NCBI RefSeq assembly: GCF_004027225.2
Contig: NC_046360.1
Location: 1,290,001 to 1,354,000 of the forward strand
Source of the DNA: Strigops habroptila
Lineage: Eukaryota; Chordata; Aves; Psittaciformes; Psittacidae
DNA length: 64,000 nucleotides
Direction: 5' to 3'
Part shown: positions 13,101 to 25,494 of the stretch, piece after piece
Numbering within the stretch: position 1 is the first letter of the stretch
Layout: the number at the start of each line of letters is the position of its first letter
Position numbers and translations under genes: made by a program
The notes under the pieces: model-generated
The model's database searches: none
What the model was told of the DNA's origin: nothing
The model's input: the letters and a program-made list of their open reading frames with translations, nothing else

Positions 13101-16100
13101 GTGTTTTTCCCTTCTTGTTCTTTTCTATTTTTGGAATGCTCTCCTCACGCTGGATGGCGAATCCTGGCGTGTTTGTGCTGAGCTCCCTGCCCTTGGCCGT
13201 AACCTTTTCCACTGCAATCCCTTGTTGCTTGTTTCTCACACAGAAGCAACAGTGAGAGGAGCTTTAATTGCGTTTGGGGTTTATGTATATCACAGTTTAC
13301 AGGATTGGATTTATTTTTTCCCCCCAAATCATTGACACTTTCACTGTTAAATTGAATAGACTTTTAACAACCTGTTCCACTCCTTTTTGTCTCCTGTACC
13401 ACCTGTGGAGCTGTTTGTCAGCACCACAATGAGTGGGAACGCTGTAGATGAAAATCACACAGTGCATAGATAATCAAAGAGTCATAAGTGATGCGAGACT
13501 ATCACCTCTTAATAAAACACCTTCTTCCTTGTTCCTTGCTCTTTTCCATTCCCTGCACCGGCTCGAGCAGACCACTCGAGCACGCAGGGGCTGTGCACAG
13601 GCTCAGACATGGCCTTGGCTGCAGCAGCACGCGGCCCTCCTGCGCTGGGAGAGCTCCCCTGGCCGACCAGCAGCCCCGTCCTGCCTCCTGGTGCTCCAGC
13701 CTCTGCCCCTGCCTCCCAGGCACAGTGTCCTTTCTCTTGCTCTCTGCTGCCTCTTTCCCTCACGCACTGGCTGCACAGGGGTCATTGAAGGCCATGCATG
13801 AAGTGCTGCGGGTGGTAGTGTCCAGCTCTGGGGTCCCCAACACAAGAGGAGGCGCCGGAGCTGCTGCGAGGGCTGGAGCAGCTCTGCTCTGGGGCCAGGC
13901 TGAGAGAGCTGGGCTGGGGCAGCCTGGAGAAGAGAAGGCTCCTGAAGGGGAGACCTTAGAGCAGCTCCAGTGCCTAAAGGGGCTCCAGGAAACCTGGAGA
14001 GGGGCTTTGGACAAGGGCCTGTAGGACATCTCCAAATGCGTGTAAACTCCACAAACATGTCAGCTTATTTCCTGAGCTTACAGGGAGTGTTCAGACTATA
14101 TAAAGCCGTTCCTCAGACATACCACCAGCTCTGCAGCTGACCTGGAGAACATACTATGACATGCCTGTTGTTAATCTTGCTCTCTTTCATGCGTGTTGTG
14201 ACTGGGGCTTTCTCTGCCTCCTTAGCAAAGGGTTTAATCACCGAAGTGGCTTTTGTATGAGGTACGGTGCTGGGCAGTGCTTGCAGGGAGCAAACTGATA
14301 GTTAACCCAAGAGCAGAATGGGAATTCTAGTGAACTTGGAAGACTTCTCTCTGCTTTTAGTTTATTTGGAAGAACTCCTGATTTGGGACATATGGAAGTA
14401 TTCCTTTTGAAAGCAGATTTCCTGCATTGCCAAAATGACCCCGGTGTGTTGCTGCTTTCTCAGTGCATTTGCAAGTGACCTGTTTTGGCATCCTCGGAGT
14501 TAATAAATAATAAATAATATGGAGCATAAATAATGACTGGGGGTGCTGGTTTGGGGGTTTCTTTGCTTGAAAGGGCAGTAATCTACCATAACCTACAGAC
14601 GCTGAATGTTTTTCTTGAATGCTGTTACTTTGGGATTTTTTGAGGTGCTCTTGCCTGAGGGTGACTCCTGTTAACAAACAATGCTAAAATTGAGTCTTTA
14701 AAGCATAAGAACAAGTGTTCTGCAATGAGGCTTCTGACAGGCCACACTAACACAGCTTCACAGCAGCTTGTGGTGAAGATGTAAGATCCATGTTGCACAG
14801 ATGGCTCAGAGGGGCTCAGAACTGCTGGGTTTTGAATACAGTTTTTGAGTACAAAGTGGGGTTTTTAAGGCTTCTATTTTAACTTACGGATGGAAAAGAA
14901 GAGCAGGCAAATCCCATTGCATCAGAGGTGTAGCCAAGACAGTTCTGTGCACACCAACCTTTGGCTGTCTAATTATGTTTCAGAGTTTGGCCAAAATTCT
15001 ACTCCGAAACTAAAATAAATTGTAACACCTTTGGGTTTTTTTAACTTCCACGATTACTGGATATTTTCAGCTGCTTGGATCTTGAGCACTTTAAAAACTT
15101 CTAGTTCTTTAGTTTTGCAGTCTCTTGCCTTATGGAGGAAGAGCTCTTTCAAAACAAACCAACAGGGATTTCCCTGAGGTGGCAGCAAGTTAAACTCACT
15201 CAGATTCCACATACAGAGTGGTTTGGGGTTTTTTATCCACTTTTGATCATCTGCACTGAGGAAGAAAGTTGCTTCTTCCCCCCAAACCTGTGTGTCACTG
15301 GATTTTGTGTAAGTGTTTTCAAGCTGCAGAATCTGCTTTGTGCCTGGCTGACATGGACGGGTTTGCTTGGCCGTGCTCTCCCACACCTCACAACAGAACA
15401 TCCTTGTGCATGTGCTGAGCAGAAGGAGCTGAGCAGTTTTCTGTGTGATGTGGATGGTTGGGCAGGGCGAGGTTTGGAAACCATCTGATTCATTAGTGTG
15501 CTGTTAATATTCCTGGGCACGTTTCCATAATTGCAAACAAATTAAGACCTTTTCTGAGAACATTTGGTATCATGGCTGGGGACAGTCATTCCTTCAAAGA
15601 AACTTTGATCAAAGAATAATGAAAATTTAAGAAATAAGTCCATAGCACTGGTTAAGTTCTTGCTTTTCTCTGATGCTGTGATGCTCTATACAAGTGCGTG
15701 CTGCAGCGTGCAGGGCAGTGCTGAGGAGCCACCAGGAGTCACCATGCTGTGTGCTGCACTAGCTGCTTGCATCGCCCTCAGTGCAGCCTACAGACAGACT
15801 TGTAGAATATATATTAGAATATATATGTATTTTTACTCAGTTTTTAGAATAATAGCCACTGAGCAGTGGGATTGAGGAGGAAGGGGAGTCTTTACATAAA
15901 GAATAATACAGCACATCTTTTTGCAGCTATATACCGTGCTCCGAGAGGATACATGTGGCAGTAACAGAAATGGCAGCCTTGTTCCCAAAAGTAAGTACCA
16001 TCCAGCATTAATTCTGTGATTCACAGCAAATTGAGGGAGTGAAATCTCCATGACTTCAGTTTTGTAAAGCCTTACCTGCCTCTAAGGCTGCAGGGAAAAT

Positions 16101-16677
16101 CTAACACCGCTGAGCTGGGTGTCCTGTACACACTGTGCCCCGATGTGAGCCAGGAAGTGGGCTGGGTGGCAGTAAACAGGCACTGGAGTGAGTAACTTCC
16201 TAAATGAGAGCATGAAGCAGTATTCCCTGTGTGCTGCCTGGCAGCAGTTTGAAATACCCCTGAGATGAGAGAGGAGAAATTCCAGGAACTTGTTTCATCC
16301 AGCCCTATTCCGCATCTCTGCTGCAGCGGCAGTGGAGTGGAGCCTGTGTGGAAAGCAGCACGTCCTGCGTTACGGATCATTTATGAGCCACTACCAGCTA
16401 ATTAAAACGATCCTGAAAGGATTTGGTTGTTCTGTGCAGTTCAACTTCTACTTTCCTTTCCCAGAAACCCAAGTCGGAGCTGGTCAGGACTTCTTTGCGC
16501 CTGCTGACATCTAGTGCCTACAGACTCCAATCCGAGTGCAAAAAGACGCTCCCCGTGGAGACGTGCCCCGGCACCGACATCCAGCTGGTCACGCAGCAGG
16601 TCATCCAGTGCGCCTACGACATCGCCAAGGCAGCCAAGCAGCTGGTCACCATCACAACCAAAGAGAACAACAACTGA
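1136..16677 (+). CDS. GIT2: GIT2, C-terminal two thirds (12 coding exons, 5' part outside window)
   Basis: GIT2 is an Arf GTPase-activating scaffold that binds PIX exchange factors and paxillin at focal adhesions. The coding exons are 1136-1187, 2041-2113, 2435-2532, 2819-2930, 3436-3578, 4384-4533, 7364-7612, 8978-9067, 11895-11977, 12081-12263, 15927-15990 and 16465-16677. All have AG and GT borders and matching phases, and together they encode about 502 residues, as in the same part of human GIT2. Visible parts are the end of the ankyrin/Spa2-homology region (LSELAKAAKKKLQ, NHLFEELAMDVYDEVDRRE, second repeat RFNAHEFATLVIDILSDAKR), the coiled coil (VKNALVASEVKIQQLM) and the helical paxillin-binding end (ENKHDSYIPCSERIH to ITTKENNN). 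The Arf-GAP domain must lie to the left of the window. The donor after 9067 is GTTAAG, a weak one. The family call is very secure. Confidence 0.97.
13805..14026 (+). mobile_element. CR1 LINE fragment in GIT2 intron
   Basis: The segment matches the typical CR1 3' region (ggctggagcagctctgctct, then gcagcctggagaagagaagg) and the copy at 40203. It is cut off at both ends and stops after ggacaagggcctgtagg without the ATTCTATG tail. Plus orientation, non-coding remnant. Confidence 0.8.
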
Positions 16678-17446
16678 GTCACCCTTGGCTTTATAGTCCT
16701 ATTTTATAAAGGTTGGATTGCAAACATAGGTGTGGAACTGTTCCCGTTTTTATGAGGAAGAACTAAAAGGGGCAAGAAACTTATTTTAAGAAACCCTCAG
16801 TATTATTTTTGCATGTTTTCTAACAATTTTATGATTAATTTAACCCACTGCCTTATTTTGTGCCTGTGTTGCCAGTTTAGTTACAGGTAATAGCATGTTG
16901 CAACTAGCTGTCGAGCCAATACCGCGTACCAGCATCGTCTCAAGCTCTCGCTAGATGTTTCCTTGGGGGCCACGTTCTGCTTTCAGATAGCACTTTGCAA
17001 AACTCCCACTGGAGTCACCACGTGCACCAGCGGGCCGCATCCTGCCCCTGGGGCTCTCTGTCCTGGAGCTGTACATGTCCTGATGGTGCTGACTGAGAAC
17101 CCTGCAGCAAAAGAGGCTCCGAAGGCTCCAGGACTGTAACTGGCTGCCGTCCCGATGGAGGAGTATGAGCCGAGTAGTATCTGTTCCCATATCAACTGTT
17201 GTGCAATAATACGTTCTTAGTCTGCTAAAACAAGGAGTAGTTGTGGGCATCCAAGCTTATGACATGTAACTATACAAGGTCTTTGTCACTTTATCTGTTT
17301 TTTGGAAGGAATTTGAAACTTAGTAGTTCTTTCTTTTAGTTGTCACTATGCCATTAATATATATGTTTGATGTTACTTTAGGGCATTAGTGGTTAAAATA
17401 TTATCCTTTGTTTCTGATTTAATAATTGATTCTTCAGTTTCCTACA
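16678..17446 (+). other. GIT2: GIT2 3' UTR, end uncertain
   Basis: Sequence after the GIT2 stop at 16675-16677. It is AT-rich for about 230 bases, then a more GC-rich patch (16950-17200). I see no AATAAA before the CR1 at 17900. The nearest plus-strand candidate is ATTAAA at 19313-19318, beyond the CR1, so the transcript may include that element, or it may end early at a variant signal such as TATAAA near 16705. Confidence 0.5.
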
Positions 17447-17646
17447 GAATTTTACTGTCAGCTTCAAGCACCCTCTGGTTGGCAGCAGCATCTCTCAGTG
17501 ACTCCAGATGCAATTTCACTAAAGATCTCTGTACTCATTGAGAAAGAAAGGAAGTTAGAAGAGTGCCAGTGCAAAGCAGCTGTATCTGCCATAGCACAGA
17601 ACCTCCGTACCTCAATAGCCAAATGTGAAAAGAGCTCTTCTATCCA
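17447..17646 (+). other. exon-like open segment of unknown nature
   Basis: A pyrimidine-rich acceptor (cagtttcctacag) is followed by about 66 open codons and then GTAAGT at 17647. The translation contains WQQHLSVTPDAISLKI and EKERKLEECQCKAAVSAI, which looks helical and protein-like, but I recognise no family. It lies 0.8 kb past the GIT2 stop. It could be an alternative or lineage-specific exon, a decayed gene piece, or chance. No partner exon is evident between it and the CR1. Confidence 0.25.
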
Positions 17647-17894
17647 GTAAGTTTTATGCAAATCTTTCAACATTTTGGGAGCTAGATACGGAGTGCCCCG
17701 GGTGGGCTGCGTGTCAGAGAGGCAGCGGGGTCACAAATGTCACTGTGTGTTTTGGGGCTTTTCATTCATAACAGTTCACAAAGCTTCCAAAAATGTGTCA
17801 GTCCAGAATTTCAACAATTAAGAGGTTTTTTTGGGAGTCTAAATTCCATGGACAGGGGAAATATCACTAATTTTCCTCTGCTGGTTCCCATTTG

Positions 17895-19003
17895 TCTCTA
17901 AATTGGAGAGACATCAATTTGATAGATGGACCACTTGGTGGATAAAGAACTGGCTCGATGGCCGCATGCAAAGAGTTGTGGTAAATGGCTCGATGTCCAG
18001 TTGGAAACCTGTAACGAGTGGTGTCCCTCAGGGATCGGTGTTGGGACCGGTCCTGTTCAACATCTTTGTCGGCGACATGGACAGTGGGAATGATGCGCCC
18101 TCAGCAAGTTTGCCGACGACACCAAGCTGTGTGGTTCCGTTGATACGCTGGAGGGAAGGGATGCCATCCAGAGGGACCTTGACACGCTTGTGAGGTGGGC
18201 CGATGCCAACCTTATGAAGTTTAACCAAGCCAAGTGCAAGGTCCTACACCTGGGTCGGGGCAATCCCAGGCACTGCTACAGGCTGGGCAGAGAAGAGATT
18301 CAGAGCAGCCCTGCAGAAAAGGACTTGGGGGTGTTGGTTGACGAGAAGCTTAACATGAGCCGGCAGTGTGCGCTTGCAGCCCAGAAAGCCAACCGTATCC
18401 TGGGCTGCATCAAAAGAAGCGTGGCCAGCAGGTCAAAGGAGGTGATCCTGCCCCTCTACTCTGCTCTTGTGAGACCTCACTTGGAGTACTGTGTACAGTT
18501 CTGGTTCCTCAACATAAAAAGGACATGGAGCTGTTGGAGCGAGTCCAGAGGAGGGCCACGAGGATGATAAGGGGGCTGGAGCACCTCCTGTATGAAGACA
18601 GGCTGAGAAAGTTGGGGCTGTTCAGCCTGGAGAAGAGAAGGCTGCGTGGAGACCTCATAGCAGCCTTCCAGTATCTGAAGGGGGTCTACAAGGATGCTGG
18701 GGAGGGACTCTTCCTTAGGGACTGTAGTGGTAGGAGAAGGGGTAATGGGTTCAAACTTAAACAGGGGAAGTTTAGATTAGATATAAGGAAGAAGTTCTTT
18801 ACAGTGAGGGTGGTGAAGCACTGGAATGGGTTGCCCAGGGAGGTTGTGGATGCTCCATCCCTGGCGGTGTTCAAAGCCAGGTTGGACAGAGCCTTGGACC
18901 ATGTGGTTTAGGGCAAGGTGTCCCTGCCCATGGCAGGGGGGTTGGAACTAGATGATCTTAAGGTCCTTTCCAACCCTTACGGTTCTATGATTCTATGATT
19001 CTA
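17895..19003 (+). mobile_element. CR1 LINE, 5'-truncated, with ORF2 remnants and intact 3' tail
   Basis: About 1.1 kb of a CR1 retrotransposon. Reverse-transcriptase motifs are readable: [16 protein letters not shown] near 18012-18061, then [10 protein letters not shown] near 18109 in another frame. The C-terminal part ([53 protein letters not shown]) continues to a stop near 18910. The frame changes at least twice: once between the PQG and FADD blocks and again near 18500. The 3' end carries the CR1 hallmark repeat TTCTATGATTCTATG at about 18985-18999. It lies between the convergent 3' ends of GIT2 and TCHP, in plus orientation. It is dead but the best preserved copy in the window. Confidence 0.96.
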
Positions 19004-19840
19004 TTTGGAACTGTCCCAGTTGTCACTGCCAAGGAGCTGAGGTGGCAGCGGGGTTGGGGAGCTGTGAACGTTCAGAGCTTTCACAGACCCCTTTGGGTCG
19101 GAAACGCTGTTCCACAGCCCGGCTGCAGCGCAGGATCTGCCCAAACCACGCACCCCTGCAGGCCTTCCAGTGAGAAACTGCCACAAACTCAACTTCAGAG
19201 GTTGGTTCCTTCTCAAGTCGAGTGTGTTTGTATTTTCTCTGAACACTCAGTGCCATAACACTGTTGGACAGCAGATACTTGTAAAACCTACTTCAGAGTT
19301 ATGTTACTGGCAATTAAATACAGGGATAACCTTGTAGGAGCTTTTCATTAACCTGGCACCGTTGCCAGGCAGGAGGTGGTTCTTGAAGCCTCTCAGGCCA
19401 CTGCTGTGTGCTTCTCTTAAGCATATCCTGCCTCATTTCCAGGCCAGGGAAACACTGAGTTATGTTGTCATCTATCAGCTGTTTAAACTTGCCTCTGGAC
19501 CGAACCACACGGACACTCTGAGAGCTGCAAGCCCTTGTTCTTGCTACGCCAGCTCCAGATTTTATAAACCCAACCATTTAGCTCTACCTTTAGCTATAAA
19601 ATCATGGTCAACCCATAACTGATGTCCTGTTCTGTCACCTAAACCCCATTTCTGGCCACTTCCCTGCCTCCCAACAAACCTTTGTTGCAGGTTGGTGGTG
19701 GTCACACAGCACTGTGCCTCGGATTTACAACACCCCAAATAACAAAGGTGGTTGCATCTTTTATGACTAGATCTCCCCTTTTTCCCCTCTAAACAAACTT
19801 TGCTCTTTCTTTACAAAATGCTGCATAGGAAAGTAAAAAA
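19004..19840. other. intergenic spacer between GIT2 and TCHP 3' ends
   Basis: No coding signal in any frame. It holds a plus-strand ATTAAA at 19313-19318 that could end a long GIT2 transcript. Otherwise nothing recognisable. Confidence 0.5.
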
Positions 19841-19846
19841 TTTATT
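19841..19846 (-). terminator. TCHP: candidate TCHP polyadenylation signal (AATAAA on minus strand)
   Basis: TTTATT on the plus strand reads AATAAA for TCHP. It lies about 875 bases past the TCHP stop, a normal 3' UTR length, in an AT-rich stretch. Position and motif only. Confidence 0.5.
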
Positions 19847-20719
19847 TGCCTTTTTTCCAAAACTTGTATTTATCAGTGTCATTCTGTCTGTACAATATTT
19901 TGACTTACTCTTTTGTTTACAGTATTACTATAAAACGTTAAAACCCTTTCAGAGTGCAGAATTATTTGGGGTTATGTGACTGCTGGCTCTGTGACAAGAC
20001 CTTGGAAAGGGTGTCTCCTGCAGTGCTGCGATGATGCCTGTCTGTGGCAGGGCCCTGTAACAGCTCCTCTTGCACTGGGCAGGACCTGACCTGGCCACAC
20101 CAGCTGAAGGACCAATCTCAAGCACAGTCACCAATGATAAAAGCAAGGAATGAAGTACAATAATCAACTAAAACCTCCTCCTGTTGTTGCAGGAGCTGGC
20201 TCCTGTAAAGAAACAAACTGCTTGTTCAGGTTGAAGTTATTCATTTTTTGTGAAACAAGTGAAAACCAACATTTACTGGAGTCGTTGGTGCCTTCTGGAG
20301 AGGAACATGTTAAGGATTACAGCTGCAGCACACATTATGAACCAACTCCAAACACAGTGAGTGGCAGTTCCCATCCTGGGGGAAGGATGGATCCTTTCAC
20401 TCTTCAGATCCAAAGGGCCTGTTTATTTGCTCTGTTGCCCCAGCATAGCACCTACTAAAATACATCAGCACAGCTCCTGCAGCAGTTCAGTCCTCCGAGG
20501 ATGCTCACACCTCCACCTTCTCAAAGCCAGTAGCAATTTGCTGTTTAACAGGGCCACAGCTAAATAGTTTCAGCAATGCACGGCGTTGAGTCTTGATATC
20601 ACTGTAGGTTATTCCAAAGCCACCACACTTCCAGGAGTTCCTTGATTCTTCCAAGTTTTCTTTCTGTAGTCTGCAGCCACATTTACTGCCCATTCCTCAG
20701 GCACGAAGGACAAGAATCC

Positions 20720-23700
20720 TCAGGTCCACGCTGCTTTGGGGTAACTGTAGAGCTAATGGGGTCAAAACAAAGACAGTAACTACTTGATGGGCTCTAGAAT
20801 TAACAGCCTGCACACAAAGGAGGGAGACTGGTGTTAGAAACAGTGCCAGGGAAGGAACGGCCCAGTGTTCTGCCCTGGTGCTGTGTGATAACTAAGGGCA
20901 GATAAGAGGCAATGAGGATTGTGTCTGTGTGAGGCCATCACCCATGTGCCAGGGCAGACCCAGGTGAACAGGCTGCCCCACAGCTCTGCCACCTACCCTG
21001 GGGCGATAGCCCTGCTCCGCCATGCGCTTGGCCTCCTGCTGCACCAGCTCCTGGCAGCGCTGCCGGGCTGAGCTCTCCTCCTCTTCCTCCTCTCTCCGGC
21101 GCTGCTGCTCCTCCTGCTCTTGCAGGCGCCGTTCTGTCAGCTGGGCACAAAGAAAACAGGGCGGTTACAGTGAGACCAGGCACAGACCAGGCACCTTCAG
21201 CAACCGGGAGTGCTGCTGGGGAGCACGCAGTACCTGCGCCTCCAGCTCCCGCCTCCGTGCTGTCTTCAGTTCCTCCTCCTGCTCCTTCTCTCGTCGAGTC
21301 AGCTCTTTTGCCTCTTCAAGTTCTTTAATCAGCTGCTCTCGATACTTTATAGACTCTTCTTGGGCTCGCCTGTTTAACTCCATCTTCTCCTGGATCTGGC
21401 GCTGACGGCCCACAAGGACCTTTGTGGAACGAGAAGATTAAGGGAGGGCAGTCAAGAAAGAGGCAGCTATAGAGGCAGAACTGGGGAAAGCTCAGGACAG
21501 ATGGTTAAACAGGTCTGAGAAAATGTGTCAGACAAGTATTTTGTCTGACTCACCCAGAGAAAAACTCTGCCCTGGGAAGTGAAGGCTGTAACCCACGAGA
21601 GGGTGGAGAGTTATAGCTGGAACCAGGAGAGATCTCATCAAAAAAGGTCCTCACCTCATTCATCAGGCGATCTCTGGCTGCCTTCTCTCTTTCCCATTCT
21701 TCTTCCCTCTTTTCCCACATCTTTCTAGCTTCTTCTCTAAAAGAGAGAGGAAGAATTATCTCTGAGGTTACTACTTAAACCTGTATAGTCCATGGGCAGA
21801 GACGAGCTACCCTGTGCTTTAGAGAAGCACATCTGTTCCCAGGAGCTGGTGTGTCCACCCTGGCTATGCCTATTGCAGAGAACTGCTCTGACCTCCCTGT
21901 CACTGAACAGCAGGAGGGTCACACTGCAGGACATACTGCCTTGTAGCAGGACTTCCTGGACACCCAGCTCTGCCCTGGGCACAGAAGGGCCTCGGGAGGA
22001 AGGCTGCCTCTTAACAGGGGTATTACTTCACATGGGGACAGGTAGTTAAGGGCATTGCTGGCAAAGCTGGGGCAGCTACAGCTGAAGGTCTTGCCTCCAC
22101 AACAAAACCTTCAACTAAAACATGATGGCAGCACATGCTATCCTGTCAGCAGAGAAGATGCTCTCTGCACTGGTGTGCCACTCAGCACTGGGTCTCTTCA
22201 GATGACCTTCAGAGGTGGGCAGACTCACCTGAAAATAGTCTGCAGCTCTGCTTCCCTCTCCTTTTCTAACTGGAGCTGCTCCTCAATGACACGTTTCATC
22301 CAGGCAGCATCTGCCACAGCCCGTTGCCGTCGCGCGGCCTGGCGGCGCTGCTCCTCGTCGTCTTTCTCGAGGAGGGCTGATAAGATTTGCCTGTCTATCT
22401 CCTTGAGGAAAAACCACAGGATTAACGAGTATCCAGCGGGCTTCCAGCCTGTGTGCAGGGCTGCTCTCTACAACTACGGGTGCTGAAGGTGTACTCAGCA
22501 AGACAGCCAGTCTGCTGGCTTCCCTGTGATCCTTTTGCTCCAGCCCTGCTCACAAGCTGGAAGGAGCTTCCTAACTAATTACCTGTGGGTGTCAGAGCAG
22601 ACACATGAATGGAACACAGACAATGAGGTTTTCAGCACACGGTATCTATAAAGTATTAGTCAAGAGGTCCTTTCTCTTACCAGCTCCTCTTGTATCTGCT
22701 GAGCTCGTCTCTGTAACTGGGCATCACACTGATGCCTCAAAAAGCGACTGCAAGAGGAAAATGAAGACCATTCAATCTGACTCTAAAGCCTGATGTGTTA
22801 CACACCAGCACTCAGGAAGGTGCACCTGTGACAACATAACTTAGAGGCAGCAGAGCTACCTGCTATTGCTAACGTGAACCAGAAAGCAGTAACAGCACCA
22901 ATGCATTTGCTCGCTCTTCTTACCCAAGCTCTCTCTTCTTCCTGTGCTCTTCCATTTGTTTCCTTCCTTCTTCCAAGCTCTGCAGCTCCCACTGCTGCTT
23001 TAATAAATTCTCCTGTTCTTTTTTCAGCTTTGTTGCCTAAAAGGAGAAAAAAACAACCAAGAAAAAGCACATCAGAGAGCTAGGACACCCAGAGGGTGTT
23101 CATACCGAGTTTGTACGCCATCCTGCTCCTCTGCAGCAGTCAAAATCCTCGCTGCAGGAACTATTCCATGTTAATTTCACTTGTGGCTCAGTGGCTCACA
23201 TGAGGAGGAGTTAAGGATTACCTCTCTCTCCTGTAACTTCAGTTCTTCTATTTGGTGCAGCAACATCTCTGCTTGCTGCTTCTCCTCCTGCCGCCGCTTC
23301 TCCTCCTCCCATCTCATTCTTTCCAGCGCTTCCCTTCGCGCAGCTTCATACTCGTTTTCATAACGCTGCTTCTCTTCAAGCTCACTTGCTTCTCGCTTCC
23401 AAGCCAAAAGTAAACATGGCATTTAAGGTTAGGCTAAAGTAAAGAAACAGCCTCTGGCTCAGGAAATCCACAAATTAAACTCCTGCAAGTGACTCGTATT
23501 GGGAAAATGCTAGGAATGAGCACAGAGACAAAGCAAAACTGTGCTGACCGAAACCGGTGCGTACACTTCCTCTGCAGGGCCCTGCATGGGTCTGACGCCA
23601 AGCACGGTGGTCAGATTTCCTATTACGAGCTAGATCATTGTTATAGTTAACGCTGAAATCTGCATTTGAAGGACTTTATGATTCCTTCATATCAAAATCA

Positions 23701-25007
23701 CTGTATTCCCAGATCTAGCATGTACACATTTAACTACTGAGCTCTTGCAGCTCTGCCCTGGCTCACTGCTGGTGAGAGGAGCACCACACTGAATCCTGCA
23801 ACAGATCTCTCAGCAGGTAGCTCTGAATTTTCTAGGGGATGGATGGTGTGTACTTGTTAGATAGGAATGACAGCTCTTCATTAAAAGCATCCTTCCTGAC
23901 AGCAGCTCCTGTCATTCTGCAACACAGGACTCCCCATCACTAAGGGGATGAGCGTGGCGACCTCAGTCATGATTTGGTTCAACACCGGCATGAGAAGATG
24001 AACAAGCAGCCAAGTCCTGTCCCTTCCACAGCCGAGCTGTGTCCACAGGAGAAGGCAAGCTGTATGCCAGCGGGGTCAGAAGGCACGTGGTGTCACACCT
24101 CCACATGCTCACCATTTTGGGAGCCCGCCCTCGTGACCAGTAACACCGGGGCTCTTTCCCCCAGCCTACCTGGGATTTTTGCTGTAGCTGATCCCCCCAA
24201 GCCTCTCTCACGTGCTGCTTGTGCAGCTCCGACTCCACCTGGGAAGACAACGGATGCAGCATCACCATTAGTGCCAGAGGCTCTCCGGGGATCACCCCCA
24301 GGATCTACGGGGCTCTTGGGGCCATATGATGACTCCCAAGTTAAAAACTGCTTTAATAACTCCAAGGCAGCAAGGGGCTAAGAAAGAATCCAGCATCACC
24401 TCCCGGAGCTCCGCGTTGTTCTTCTTCCAGTGCTCGTACAGCAGCTGCTCAGCGACCTGCGAACAGGGGAGCCGGATCGTGCCGGGACACCGGAGGGTTC
24501 CCAACCCTCCCAAGGCTCGCGGAGGGCACCGCAGCCCCACTCCGGCACAGCCGAGCCCCGCTCACCTTCCTCCGCCGCTCCTCCCGGCCCGCCCGCAGCT
24601 CCTCGCTCCGCTGCCGCGCCCCGGCGCGCTCCGCCCCGCGGCCTCGCCGCAGCTCCGCCGCCAGCGCCTCTCGCTCCTCGCCCAGCAGCCGCCTCAGCCG
24701 CTCCCGCCGCTGCTCCAGCCGCGCCGCCGCCTCCTCCGCGTCCCGCCGCGCCGCCGCCGGGCTGCCACACACCGGCCCGCGCGTCACGGGGAGCGCCCGC
24801 GGGCCCAGCGCGGCCTCCCCCCCCGGCACCCGGGCCCTACCTGCGCGGCGGGCCGCGCGGCTCGCTCCACCGCGCCTGCTGGGAGCAGCACACGGCGGCC
24901 TGCGCGAAGGAGCGGCTGGCGCGCTCCCACTGCTGCCGGCGCCGCGCCTCCCGCTCCCGCCCGGCCGCGCAGCGCTCCGCAGCCCGGCCCCGGCCCCACA
25001 GCGCCAT
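20720..25007 (-). CDS. TCHP: TCHP, trichoplein keratin filament-binding protein (complete, 12 exons)
   Basis: Trichoplein is a coiled-coil protein of centrioles and keratin filaments; it activates Aurora A and restrains ciliogenesis. Exons in order of transcription are 25007-24841, 24761-24566, 24456-24400, 24238-24170, 23395-23222, 23036-22924, 22747-22681, 22401-22229, 21736-21655, 21419-21234, 21140-20997 and 20752-20720. Phases agree and the product is 486 residues (human 498). It starts [11 protein letters not shown] and contains [66 protein letters not shown] and [17 protein letters not shown]. The last exon was found from its end, YSYPKAAWT, which aligns with human YGHPKIAWN. Almost the whole chain is charged helix, including the trichohyalin/plectin-homology region. 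The acceptor of the fifth exon (GGCTTGGAAG) is weak. A start further upstream (MSLIGARR, 25073) is open, but the human match begins at 25007. Confidence 0.95.
20753..20996 (-). other. TCHP: last TCHP intron
   Basis: 244-base intron with donor GTAGGT and acceptor CCCATTAG. It isolates a final coding exon of only 33 bases, which a gene finder can easily miss. Confidence 0.75.
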
Positions 25008-25250
25008 CGCCCGCCGCCCGCGCCCGCTGCCATGGCAACGCCGACGGCCGCGACGGGCGCCGATGAGGGACAAGGTTCAGCGCGCTTCGCGGTGAGGGCC
25101 GAGCTCCGGGCCAGCCGCTCCGGTTCATGGTGCTGTAAACACTTTAAGGCTCCTGTTCCTCCCGCACCGCGCCCCGCCCGGGCTGGTCTCCGCGGCTGCC
25201 GACGGGGATCGGTGTCGCCGCACGACCGGTTTTACCAGAATATCCCGTAA
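24400..25250. promoter_or_regulatory. TCHP: CpG island over TCHP 5' end
   Basis: Very high GC and CpG density spans the first three TCHP exons and the sequence just upstream. There is no TATA box near the start, which fits a broad housekeeping promoter. The limits are estimated by eye. Confidence 0.6.
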
Positions 25251-25494
25251 AAACACCGGGTTTGGAGCCCGGACACCGGTAAATCCCACCCCCCGCGCTG
25301 CCTGCGCGGAGCCCGGTGTCGTTTAACACCCGCAGCTCCTCACAGTGTTTAATTCATTAATCGCCGCGGCCCCGGGTCGCGCTTTGTTCGCTGACGCCCT
25401 GACCGAGCCTCCTGCTCCTCCGAGCAATTGATCCCCACTAAATAATTAACAGCGACCGGAACGAGCACCCTGCGCTGCATCCCCACAGCGTGAC

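Noticed and set aside
17903-18911. Host gene encoding a polymerase-like protein
   Set aside because: The motifs are CR1 reverse transcriptase in shifted frames with a CR1 3' tail, so it is a dead LINE.
24396-25095. Alternative long frames on both strands over the TCHP 5' exons
   Set aside because: The spliced TCHP frame matches the known protein from the first codon; the others lack similarity and splice logic.
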